Source of the DNA: JAFARE01 sp035566535
GTDB taxonomy: Bacteria > Chloroflexota > Dormibacteria > Aeolococcales > Aeolococcaceae
Assembly: GCA_035566535.1 (NCBI GenBank)
Contig: DATMRA010000193.1
Location: 1-36,028 of the forward strand
Length of the DNA stretch: 36,028 nucleotides
Reading direction: 5' to 3'
Below, piece after piece: positions 1 through 7,614 of the stretch. The position numbers and the translations under genes are program-made. Numbering within the stretch: position 1 is the stretch's first letter; each line of letters begins with the position of its first letter. The notes beneath the pieces are model-generated. The model was given only the letters and a program-made list of their open reading frames with translations. It was not told the DNA's origin and ran no database searches.

Positions 1-568
1 CTTCCACGACTCCGTCAGCGCTGCGGGCGGTCGCCCGCAAGCCCGGCGCCAAGTCCTTGACCGCCTGGTGGTGCAGGCTGTTCACCATCAGCGCGGAATC
101 CGACACCACGTGCGCCAGCTCCGAGTCCGGGTCGATCTCGATCCCGTGGGCGAGAAGGCTGCGAGGCTGCCCGTGCATGTCATGCCCTTCGATGTGCTGC
201 AGGAGCGACCCGCCAAGCGCCACGTTGATCACCTGCTGGCCGCGGCAGATGCCGAATACCGGCACGCCGCCCGCGACCGCCCCGCGCACCAGAGCGATCT
301 CCGTCCGGTCGAGCGCGGGATCCACCTCCTCAGGGCTGCCCTCGCGTGCCTCGCCGTACTCCTCGGGATCCACGTCCCACCCGCCAGGCATCAGCAGACC
401 GTCGATCCCGTCCAGCATTCGCCGCGCGTCGCCCGCGTCCGGCGCCGGCAGCGGCGACATCACCACCGGCTCAGCGCCCGCGGACTCGATGGCGCGCAGG
501 TAGGCGTCGTAGTAGTTCCCCGCGCGCAGCGGGCTGCAGGTGATGCCGATCCTGGGTTTAGCTTCCAC
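1..568 (-). CDS. Class I glutamine amidotransferase-like hydrolase (peptidase C26, PuuD-like), 3' end cut off
   Basis: The first 189 residues are visible; the C-terminus lies beyond the window edge. The protein begins VEAKPRIGITCSPLRAG and carries the C26 nucleophile motif GICRGQQ, with Cys as catalytic nucleophile. Near the visible end is NSLHHQAV, which holds the catalytic His of the triad; the last acidic member is probably beyond the edge. In this family these enzymes cleave gamma-glutamyl amide bonds, for example gamma-glutamyl-GABA in polyamine breakdown. The GTG start is preceded by GAGGGTGA, which overlaps the stop codon of the permease six bases upstream, so the two genes are almost certainly one operon. 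Linkage to an amino-acid/amine permease supports a catabolic amidase role; the exact substrate is inference. Confidence 0.85.
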   Translation of the reverse strand, partial: MEAKPRIGITCSPLRAGNYYDAYLRAIESAGAEPVVMSPLPAPDAGDARRMLDGIDGLLMPGGWDVDPEEYGEAREGSPEEVDPALDRTEIALVRGAVAGGVPVFGICRGQQVINVALGGSLLQHIEGHDMHGQPRSLLAHGIEIDPDSELAHVVSDSALMVNSLHHQAVKDLAPGLRATARSADGVVE

Positions 569-574
569 TCACCC

Positions 575-2125
575 TCAGCGTACGACTGCGGCGGGCGTCC
601 CAGGGCTCGCGAGCTCCGCCTCGATGGCGGCGAGCTGCTCCGCCGAACCCTGCACGACCGGGCCCTTGAACCACTTGTGCGCAGAAACTACCCACCAGAG
701 GGCGGTGCCGAGTCCCACGACACCAATCGCGACGATCGTGTAGTTCAGGTTGCCGAACGTTGGTGGAAACACGGTCGGCAGCACGAATAGGACGGTGATG
801 ATCGCGATCCACGCAACCGCGATGATGCCGATCGGCTTGCTCCACCGCCCCAGGTGCCACGGGCCTCGCTGGAACGAGTCGCCGGCTCTGAGCCGCAGCA
901 GGATGGGGATGCCGTACGCGACGTAGAGACCGATGACCGCGATCGAGATGACCGCTGCGTACGCGTTCGGGTTGTAGAGATAGGGCAGGAAGAGGATGAA
1001 CGCGAGCCCTGTGGCAAGCCAGATGGAGTTGGTTGGCGTGCGTGTGCGCTTATTGACCTTGTGCCAGAAACGGTGCCCCGGAACTGCCCCGTCGCGCGAA
1101 AACGCATAGATCATCCGCGAGTTGGCCGTCACCGAGGACATGCCGCAGTAGAACTGCGCGCCGATCGCGATGAGCAGCAGGAACTGACCCAACCCCGCGC
1201 CCGCTGCGTCGGTGAAGATCTGCGCAGCGGGGACCGTCGCCGCGGCTTCGGTCGCGTAGTTCTGGATGGCCGATGTGACGCCGATGAGCAGGATCCAGCC
1301 GGCGATGAGCGAGACCAGGATCGACATGACGATGCCACGCGGACCCGCGATCGCCGCGTTGCGCGTCTCTTCCGTCATGTGCGCGGAGGCGTCGTAGCCC
1401 GTGAACGTGTACTGCGCGAGCAGCAGGCCGATGAGGAACACATAGATCGTCGACCCGCCGAACGTCGCGCCGGTGTTGTTCGTGAAGTTACCGAATATGA
1501 AACCGATGCTCTGATGATGGGCGGGCGCGATGAATAGGACGGCGACGATGACCACCACGCCGACGATGTGCCAGAAGACCGAGATGTTGTTGAGGAGGGC
1601 CACAAGCTGGACGCCGAACGTGTTGAGCAGGCCGTGGATGAACAGCGCGACCGCGTACACCAGGAGGATGTGCGGGGCGTCGAGTGTGTAACCGAACCAG
1701 TTGTTGAGAAACGCCGACGCGAAGAGCGCCAGGCCGCCGTCGATGCCGGCAGTCACCGCCACCTGGCCGAGGAGGTTGAACCAGCCGGTGAACCAGCTCC
1801 AGGCGGCGCCGTTCTTGCCGGCCAGCTTGGCGGACCAGTAGTAGAGGCCACCCGCGGTTGGGTACGCCGAGCACACCTCGGCCATGGCCAGCCCGACGAT
1901 CAGCACCATGATCCCGACCAGGGGCCAGCCGATGTTCATGTCGATCGGGCCGCCGTTGGCCATGGCGACGCCATAGGCGGTGAGGCAGCCCGACAGGATC
2001 GAGATGATCGTGAAGGAGACGGCGAAATTCGAAAACCCGCTCATGCGGCGCCGCAATTCCTGGGCGTAGCCCAGACGGTGCAGGGTTTCGGCGTCCGAAT
2101 CTTGCGTTTGGACTTGAACCGCCAT
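575..2125 (-). CDS. APC-superfamily amino acid/amine permease
   Basis: A membrane transporter of 516 residues with about 12 predicted hydrophobic segments. The N-terminus has LHRLGYAQELRRRMSGFSNF followed by a first membrane segment with the family's SILSGC and YGVAMANGGP motifs, typical of the bacterial amino acid/choline transporter branch of the APC superfamily (relatives import GABA, polyamines or amino acids). The start at 2125 is chosen over an ATG 36 bases upstream because GGAGGA lies ten bases before it, while the upstream start has no such site. It is followed six bases later by a C26 gamma-glutamyl hydrolase and is divergent from an RpiR-type regulator. Together they look like a small uptake-and-breakdown module. 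The substrate cannot be read from sequence. Confidence 0.9.
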   Translation of the reverse strand: MAVQVQTQDSDAETLHRLGYAQELRRRMSGFSNFAVSFTIISILSGCLTAYGVAMANGGPIDMNIGWPLVGIMVLIVGLAMAEVCSAYPTAGGLYYWSAKLAGKNGAAWSWFTGWFNLLGQVAVTAGIDGGLALFASAFLNNWFGYTLDAPHILLVYAVALFIHGLLNTFGVQLVALLNNISVFWHIVGVVVIVAVLFIAPAHHQSIGFIFGNFTNNTGATFGGSTIYVFLIGLLLAQYTFTGYDASAHMTEETRNAAIAGPRGIVMSILVSLIAGWILLIGVTSAIQNYATEAAATVPAAQIFTDAAGAGLGQFLLLIAIGAQFYCGMSSVTANSRMIYAFSRDGAVPGHRFWHKVNKRTRTPTNSIWLATGLAFILFLPYLYNPNAYAAVISIAVIGLYVAYGIPILLRLRAGDSFQRGPWHLGRWSKPIGIIAVAWIAIITVLFVLPTVFPPTFGNLNYTIVAIGVVGLGTALWWVVSAHKWFKGPVVQGSAEQLAAIEAELASPGTPAAVVR

Positions 2126-2201
2126 CGAGCTGCGTCCTCCAATACCCGGAATGGGCCGCACAGTAGCAGCGCAACGTGGAGCCCGTCAACGATGTTTCAG
2201 G

Positions 2202-2230
2202 TTGGCGTCCTGGAGGCCCGCCTGTAACAA
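2202..2230 (+). promoter_or_regulatory. Probable sigma70-type promoter of the RpiR-family gene, leaderless
   Basis: A -35-like TTGGCG (2202-2207) is separated by exactly 17 bases from TAACAA (2225-2230), and a TG just before it resembles an extended -10. Transcription would begin about 2237-2239, at the GTG start codon itself, which has no Shine-Dalgarno. This supports a leaderless mRNA and the choice of GTG 2239. Confidence 0.5.
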
Positions 2231-2238
2231 TCCGTTCA

Positions 2239-3099
2239 GTGAGCGACGTGCGCATCGCGGAGCTTGTCCGGCAGCGAGACGCCAGCCTCAGCCCGTCGGA
2301 GCGGCGGCTGGCTCGGGCGCTACTAGCCTCGTACCCGATCGCGGGGCTGGAAACGCTGGCGCGCTTCGCAGACCGTGCCGGCGTGAGCCCTCCGACAGTC
2401 ACCCGTTTCATCGCGAAGCTCGGGCTCGGTGGCTACACGGAGTTTCAGGACGTGCTGCGGGCCGAGGTGCAGGCTCGGCTCAGCTCGCCACTGGCTCGCT
2501 ACGCGCTCGAGCCGCATCCGGCTGGCGATACAGCCCTGAGCAGCGGATTGCGCGCATCACAGGAGAACCTTCGGGCCACGCTCACCTTGATCTCGCAAGA
2601 TGAGTTCGACAGTGTCAGCGACCTGATCGCCGACATCAAGCGGCGCATCTTCGTGCTCGGCGGCCGGGTGAGCGCCTCATTGGCGCGATACCTGGCCAGC
2701 CAGCTGCATCTGCTGCGAGCGGGCGTCACGCTGCTCGAATCGGACCGGAGCACGCCGGCGGCCGGGCTCGTCGACCTCGGCCGGCGCGACGTGCTGGTCG
2801 CGTTCGACTACCGGCGCTACCAGGCGGACACGGTCGGGGCCGCGCGAGAGGCTGCGAGCCGCGGCGGCACGGTGGTGTTGCTCACGGATCCATGGATGTC
2901 GCCGGCTGCCGCGAGCGCGCGCTTCGTACTCGTCTCCAGCGTGGAGACGGTTGCCCCGTTCGACTCCATGGTGGCCGCGGTGGGTGTCGTGGAAGCGCTG
3001 ATCGCGGCGGTTCTCAATCGGCTCGGCGAGGGTGCGCACGAGCGCATGCGCTGCCTCGACGAGCTGCGCACCGGCGTGGTCTGGGACGCGGGGAATTAG
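2239..3099 (+). CDS. MurR/RpiR-family transcriptional regulator
   Basis: A 286-residue protein with an N-terminal RpiR-type helix-turn-helix (SLSPSERRLARALLASYP, then FADRAGVSPPTVTRFIAKLG) and a C-terminal SIS sugar-isomerase-like domain (IFVLGGRVSASLARYLASQL; VLVAFDYRRY; GTVVLLTD). These regulators bind DNA as dimers and usually sense a phosphorylated sugar or metabolite through the SIS domain. It is divergent from the permease/C26 operon and is its likely local regulator. A GTG at 2176 in the same frame is possible but would place the start upstream of a good promoter, so 2239 is preferred. Its stop overlaps that of the convergent dehydrogenase. Confidence 0.88.
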   Translation: MSDVRIAELVRQRDASLSPSERRLARALLASYPIAGLETLARFADRAGVSPPTVTRFIAKLGLGGYTEFQDVLRAEVQARLSSPLARYALEPHPAGDTALSSGLRASQENLRATLTLISQDEFDSVSDLIADIKRRIFVLGGRVSASLARYLASQLHLLRAGVTLLESDRSTPAAGLVDLGRRDVLVAFDYRRYQADTVGAAREAASRGGTVVLLTDPWMSPAAASARFVLVSSVETVAPFDSMVAAVGVVEALIAAVLNRLGEGAHERMRCLDELRTGVVWDAGN

Positions 3100-3866
3100 C
3101 TCCCGGAGACCCGCTGACTCAGCCGTTGCATCCCCGCGATCCAACGGTCGTAGTCCGCGCCCTTGCGCGCGAAATACTCGCCGACCTCCGGGTGCGGGAG
3201 GATGAGAAAGCGCCCATCGCGCATCGCGGTCACAACGATGTCGGCCACCTGCTCCGGCTCCAGCGCGCCGGCCAGCAGGAAGTCGGAAACCTCCTGACTG
3301 CGTAAGAGCATCGGCGTGCGCACGCCCTGCGGGCACAGAGCCGCCACGCGCAGCCCGTGAGGACCGTACGTGATGGCGAGCCACTCGAAGAACGACAAGG
3401 CCGCGGCCTTGGTCGCGGCGTACGGTGCGGCCAGCACGTGGTTCAGCAACGCCGCCGCCGAGATGGTGCCCATGAAGTACCCGTCGCTCCGCGCCAGCCA
3501 GCCGGGAACCAGCGCCCGCGCTGCGTAGACGTGGGCCATCACGTTGACGTCCCAGCTTCGCTGCCACGAGTCATCCGGGGCATCCTGTCCGCCTCCGAGC
3601 CCGATGCCCGCGTTGGAGCAGTAGATGTCGACGCGCCCATGGTCCTTGAGAACGCGCTCAACCAGCGCCTGCACGTCCGCTTCGACACTGACGTCGGCCA
3701 TGACCGCCGTTCCGCCGATCTCGGCAGCCACGACCTCCGCAGCCGCAGCATCGACGTCAGCGATCACGACCGCCGCGGCGCCATCGGCGGCGAAGCGGCG
3801 CGCGAGCGCGGCTCCGATCCCGCTGGCTCCGCCGGTCACGATGGCAACCCGACCCGCGACTTCCAC
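3096..3866 (-). CDS. Short-chain dehydrogenase/reductase (SDR)
   Basis: A 256-residue classical SDR with the NAD(P)-binding motif TGGASGIG (residues 11-18), a D near residue 37 at the end of the second strand that favours NAD, NAG at 85-87, and the catalytic Ser136, Tyr149 and Lys153 with standard spacing (YAATK). It would oxidise or reduce an alcohol/ketone in the cytosol. The start is GTG at 3866. It is divergent from a methyltransferase only 13 bases away, and its TAA stop shares bases with the TAG stop of the RpiR gene. The substrate is unknown. Confidence 0.88.
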   Translation of the reverse strand: MEVAGRVAIVTGGASGIGAALARRFAADGAAAVVIADVDAAAAEVVAAEIGGTAVMADVSVEADVQALVERVLKDHGRVDIYCSNAGIGLGGGQDAPDDSWQRSWDVNVMAHVYAARALVPGWLARSDGYFMGTISAAALLNHVLAAPYAATKAAALSFFEWLAITYGPHGLRVAALCPQGVRTPMLLRSQEVSDFLLAGALEPEQVADIVVTAMRDGRFLILPHPEVGEYFARKGADYDRWIAGMQRLSQRVSGS

Positions 3867-3879
3867 TACGCTGGAAATT

Positions 3880-4539
3880 GTGGCGACTGACTGGGTGGCC
3901 TGGCACGATCAATACGAGGCGGACGGAGCGCTGGTACGCCGTTTGGAGGTGGTACGGCGGCTGATTCGCAGCGCGCTCGACAGCGCGCCGGCCGGCGAGA
4001 TCCACGTTGTCAGCATGTGCGCGGGCGACGGGCGTGATCTCCTCGGGGTCCTCGCTGATCATCCGCGGCGTGCCGACGTGCGGGCGCGCCTTGTGGAGCT
4101 CCAGCCCACCCTCGTGGAGCGCGCCCAGGCTGCAGCAGCGCGGCTCGAGCTGGACGGCATCGAGGTCGTGTGCGGCGACGCAGCGCGCACCGATGCGTAC
4201 GAGAATGCGGTCCCGGCAGAGGTCGTGCTCGTGTGCGGCATCTTTGGCAACATCACCGACGAGGACATTCGCGGCACCGTGGACCACCTGCCTGAGTTCT
4301 GCGCGCCCCACGCGTCCGTTGTGTGGACGCGCGGGCGATTCGAACCCGACATCACGCCGCAGGTGCGGCAATGGTTCAACGACGCGGGCTTTGTCGAGCT
4401 CGACTTTGTGCGCGTCCCCGACAGCACGGCGACCGCGGGCCTGCAACGCCTGCGAGCGAAACCTCGACCGCTGCAGCGGGGTGTGCAGCTGTTCACATTT
4501 CTCTCCGACGAAGAGCGCCCGGGGCGCAAGGGCCGCTAG
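3880..4539 (+). CDS. Class I SAM-dependent methyltransferase-like protein
   Basis: A 219-residue protein with a Rossmann-type SAM-binding motif VVSMCAGDGRDLLGVL (residues about 43-58), an acidic strand-2 end (RLVELQP), a later GDAART (motif II/III region) and LVCGIFGNITD in place of the usual post-motif strand. The reading frame is open upstream for over 80 codons, but those overlap the opposite SDR and show no family resemblance. GTG 3880, just after GGAA, gives a compact methyltransferase. GTG 3895 is an alternative. The methyl acceptor is unknown. Its TAG stop overlaps the TAG stop of the convergent SDR. Confidence 0.75.
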   Translation: MATDWVAWHDQYEADGALVRRLEVVRRLIRSALDSAPAGEIHVVSMCAGDGRDLLGVLADHPRRADVRARLVELQPTLVERAQAAAARLELDGIEVVCGDAARTDAYENAVPAEVVLVCGIFGNITDEDIRGTVDHLPEFCAPHASVVWTRGRFEPDITPQVRQWFNDAGFVELDFVRVPDSTATAGLQRLRAKPRPLQRGVQLFTFLSDEERPGRKGR

Positions 4540-5363
4540 AGACCCAGGGTCAGGCGCGCCAGGCGATCACGGACGCCCTCTGGCACCGTGCGTGTGTAGA
4601 CACGCGCAAGCTGCGCGTCGTAGCCCACGAGGTATCGATTCTTCGGCCGGCTCGCGGTCACTGCTCCCGCGATGACGCGCGCCACGCCGGTGGGATCGCC
4701 CATCAGCGGTCGCGTCAGCTGCACGCCCTGCATGGTGCGGTCGTACGGAGTGGCGTAGCGCGTCCCCTTCCGGCGGCCCACCGCGTCCGCGGTGTCCTCC
4801 CAGATGCCCGTGTCGAACCCGCCCGGTTCGATGAGCACGACGCGAATGCCGTCACGCGCGACCTCCATGCGCAGCGCGTCAGAGATCGCTTCCAGGCCGT
4901 GCTTGCACGCCTGATACCAGCCCGACATTGGCGTCGTGATGAGCCCGTACACGGACGAGATGTTGACGATGCGCCCCGCCCCAGCTTCGCGCATATGTGG
5001 AATTGCCAGGCGCGCGAGCCGCATCGGCGCCATCAGCATGATCTCGATCTGCTGGCGTGCCTCGGTGTCGCCGACGTCTTCGACCGCGCCGAGGTTGCTG
5101 ATCCCTGCATTGTTGATGACGGCGTACGGACGCATTTGATCGATGACGCGCTCGCCGGCGCGCGCGTCGGTGACATCGAGAATGAGAGTCTCGACCTTGA
5201 CTCCTGCGGCGCGCGCGGCGGCGTGCACCGTCCGCGCCTTTGCAGGTGAGCGCACGGTGCCCACCGCATGCAGGCCGCGGCGCGCCAGCTCGATGACGGT
5301 CGCGAGCCCGATACCGGAATTTGCGCCGGTAACCATTGCGGTTCTCCCGTCGGCTCCACCCAT
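4536..5363 (-). CDS. Short-chain dehydrogenase/reductase (SDR)
   Basis: A 275-residue classical SDR: TGANSGIG at residues 12-19, NNAGIS at 84-89, and catalytic Ser137, Tyr150 and Lys154 (YQACK). The stretch TVRSPAK after the second strand, with basic residues, suggests NADP(H) rather than NAD(H). It ends with a basic C-terminal helix. The ATG start at 5363 follows GGCGGG. It is unrelated in detail to the SDR at 3096-3866, so they are not a recent duplication. It is divergent from an esterase 40 bases away. The substrate is unknown. Confidence 0.88.
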   Translation of the reverse strand: MGGADGRTAMVTGANSGIGLATVIELARRGLHAVGTVRSPAKARTVHAAARAAGVKVETLILDVTDARAGERVIDQMRPYAVINNAGISNLGAVEDVGDTEARQQIEIMLMAPMRLARLAIPHMREAGAGRIVNISSVYGLITTPMSGWYQACKHGLEAISDALRMEVARDGIRVVLIEPGGFDTGIWEDTADAVGRRKGTRYATPYDRTMQGVQLTRPLMGDPTGVARVIAGAVTASRPKNRYLVGYDAQLARVYTRTVPEGVRDRLARLTLGL

Positions 5364-5403
5364 CCCGCCACTGTACCGAATGCAGAACGTGCATCATTCC
5401 GTC

Positions 5404-6357
5404 ATGGCCACGAACAGAACGCAACTGCCCGGAGGCCTCGACCCGTCGGTGCGAACGGTGCTGGAGTACATCGCGGGAGTGGAAGCGCGGCCGCTGCGCT
5501 TTGTCGGACCTGAGGTCGCGCGGCGCTTGCTGGCGGCCGGTGCGGCGCTCGATCTTCCCGCACCGGACTCAGTGGTGGCGCGTGATGACGTCATCGCGCT
5601 CGCCGACCGGCGAATTCCGATCCGGGTCTACACGCCGGCGGGAGCGCCGCGCGGCACGGTGCTGTTCTTCCACGGCGGCGGCTTCGTGATGGGCGACCTC
5701 GAGTCACACCACCGGCTGTGCGGCCGGCTTGCGGCTCAGTCAGGCGCGCGCGTGGTCGCCGTCGACTACCGGCTGGCACCGGAGCATCCCTTCCCGGCGG
5801 CGGTGGAGGATGCGGTCGCTGCTATCGAATGGGTGATGCCGCGCCTCGACGAGCTGGGTGGCGACGGAGCCGGCCTCGCTGTCGCGGGTGACAGCGCGGG
5901 AGGAAACCTTGCCGCCGTTGTCGCGCAGCAGTCCGGCGACTCTGTCCGCGAGCGTCTGCGCCTGCAGGTGTTGCTCTATCCCGCGACCGACATGGGATTG
6001 ACACCCGACGTGGCTCCGTCAATGCAAGAGAATGCAGACGGGATGTTTCTCACGTTCGACGACATGCTCTGGTTCACGGAGATGTATCAACCTGACGTGG
6101 AATCGCCCCTCGCCTCGCCGGCGCGAGCAGCGTCATTGCGTGGCCTGCCCCGGACGCTGGTGATCACCGCGGAGTTCGATCCACTGCGCGATGACGGTGA
6201 GCGCTACGCGGCGCTCCTTCGTGAGGCCGGAGTCGACGTCACGTTGCACCGGTACGACGGCCAGATACATGGGTTTCTCAGCATGTCGGCGCTGGTGGGC
6301 GCAGCCCACGCGGGCATGGAGGAGGTCAGCGCGGCGGTCCGCGACGCATTGCGCTAG
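5404..6357 (+). CDS. Alpha/beta hydrolase-3 (HSL-family) esterase
   Basis: A 317-residue cytosolic carboxylesterase of the hormone-sensitive-lipase (type IV) family. The oxyanion-hole motif HGGGF is at 90-94, the nucleophile Ser164 in GDSAGG, the acid Asp259 in EFDPLRD and His289 in QIHGF, all in family order. It should hydrolyse short- to medium-chain esters. Frame-open sequence extends far upstream, but the conserved protein begins at ATG 5404. An in-frame ATG at 5380 would add eight residues; neither has a clear ribosome-binding site. It converges with the hydroxyacid dehydrogenase four bases downstream. Confidence 0.9.
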   Translation: MATNRTQLPGGLDPSVRTVLEYIAGVEARPLRFVGPEVARRLLAAGAALDLPAPDSVVARDDVIALADRRIPIRVYTPAGAPRGTVLFFHGGGFVMGDLESHHRLCGRLAAQSGARVVAVDYRLAPEHPFPAAVEDAVAAIEWVMPRLDELGGDGAGLAVAGDSAGGNLAAVVAQQSGDSVRERLRLQVLLYPATDMGLTPDVAPSMQENADGMFLTFDDMLWFTEMYQPDVESPLASPARAASLRGLPRTLVITAEFDPLRDDGERYAALLREAGVDVTLHRYDGQIHGFLSMSALVGAAHAGMEEVSAAVRDALR

Positions 6358-6361
6358 GTGA

Positions 6362-7279
6362 TCAATATCCGTTGGTGACAACGTTGCGTAGCGGCTCGCC
6401 CGCGATGAGGCGGCGCACCTGCTCACCGGCGAAGCGCCAGCCGCGCTCGAAGACGCGCAACACCGCACCGCCCGTGTGCGGCGTGATGAGAACGCCCGGT
6501 GCGCTCCACAAAGGATGTCCGTCCGGCAGCGGCTCGGGATCCGTGACATCGAGCGCGGCGCGAATGCGCTCTTCGCGCAAAGCGGCGAGCAGTGCGTCCG
6601 TGTCGACCACCGGCCCGCGCGCCGCGTTCACGAGCACTGCGCCGGGGCGCATGGCGTCAAGGAACGTACCGTCCACCATCCGCCGCGTCTCAGGCGTCAG
6701 CGGGACAAGGATCACGACGACATCCGCCTGAGGCAGCAGCGATGGAAGTTCGTCGACGCCGTGCACTCCATCACGTGAGTGACGTGCAACTCGAACCACA
6801 CGAGCACCGAACGGCACGAGCCGTGCCCCCAGAGCGCGTCCGATGGAGCCGTAACCGATGATGAGCACGGTGGCGTCTTCGAGATCGTCGCCGCCACCCC
6901 AGCGCCACGTGGCTTCGTGCTGCGCTAGCACCTGGCCGGGGAGGTTGCGACGCATGGCGAGCGTAGCCATCACCACCCATTCCGCGACGGGTGCGTCGTG
7001 TATTCCGGATCCATCGCACAGCGTCACACCCGCCGGCACGTGGTCGACAAGACCATCCACGCCCGCCGTCAAGCTCTGCACGACGCGCAGCCCATCGAGG
7101 CGCGGAATTGCCTCGACGGCGCGGGCCGGAAAGAAGCCGGTGATGAGCATGTCGGCATGGCCGAGCCGCGCAGGGAGGGTGCCGTGCTGCGGCAGCTCGT
7201 GCACCGTGATGCCGTCCGGCAGCGACGCGCGCTGCTCCGGCGGCGTTTGCTCGGGAATCCAGATGTCGAGCGGGCTCAC
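6362..7279 (-). CDS. D-isomer-specific 2-hydroxyacid dehydrogenase
   Basis: A 305-residue NAD(P)-dependent oxidoreductase that interconverts 2-keto acids and D-2-hydroxyacids. The dinucleotide motif GYGSIG is at 142-147, followed by a strand ending in R-V-A-R-H-S-R, whose basic residues favour NADP(H). The catalytic Arg221 (NAARGPVVD), Glu249 (DVTDPEPLP) and His268 (TPHTGG) are all present. The length is close to GhrA/GhrB-type hydroxypyruvate/glyoxylate reductases. The GTG start at 7279 lies two bases past the stop of a small upstream gene, so translation is probably coupled. Confidence 0.9.
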   Translation of the reverse strand: MSPLDIWIPEQTPPEQRASLPDGITVHELPQHGTLPARLGHADMLITGFFPARAVEAIPRLDGLRVVQSLTAGVDGLVDHVPAGVTLCDGSGIHDAPVAEWVVMATLAMRRNLPGQVLAQHEATWRWGGGDDLEDATVLIIGYGSIGRALGARLVPFGARVVRVARHSRDGVHGVDELPSLLPQADVVVILVPLTPETRRMVDGTFLDAMRPGAVLVNAARGPVVDTDALLAALREERIRAALDVTDPEPLPDGHPLWSAPGVLITPHTGGAVLRVFERGWRFAGEQVRRLIAGEPLRNVVTNGY

Positions 7280-7281
7280 CG

Positions 7282-7566
7282 CTACAGCAGGGTCTCTTCC
7301 TGTTCGACTCGCGGCGAACGCCGCCGCGCGCTCGCCCCGATGTCTTCGACGTCGCCCGCGGGGTGCTCCACGACGGCGATCACGCGCGCGGCCATGAAAC
7401 GGCCAACGCGGACCTGGTGTCCGGTTCGCGTGAGCTCGGAAACCTCGACCACGCCCCGGCCCGTGCTGACGTCGACCCGCCTGCCCGCCTTGGTGGCCTC
7501 GATCTCGAAGGTCTGAGCCGCGCCTGCTCCCGTGTCGACCACCACCTCGACGCGGTCACCTTTCAT
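7282..7566 (-). CDS. Small hypothetical protein coupled to the hydroxyacid dehydrogenase
   Basis: A 94-residue protein rich in valine and charged residues (KGDRVEVVVDTGAGAAQTFE, then VDVSTGRGVVEVSELTRTG), with alternating strand-forming stretches suggesting a small beta-barrel. I do not recognise a family. Its stop codon is two bases before the dehydrogenase GTG, so the genes are likely co-transcribed and coupled. The start is ATG 7566, though the adjacent GTG 7569 is equally possible. It could be an unrelated conserved protein. Confidence 0.55.
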   Translation of the reverse strand: MKGDRVEVVVDTGAGAAQTFEIEATKAGRRVDVSTGRGVVEVSELTRTGHQVRVGRFMAARVIAVVEHPAGDVEDIGASARRRSPRVEQEETLL

Positions 7567-7614
7567 CACGCGATCGTAGAGCGTTCGGCACGCGACGCTG
7601 TACAGCGCCCTCGG

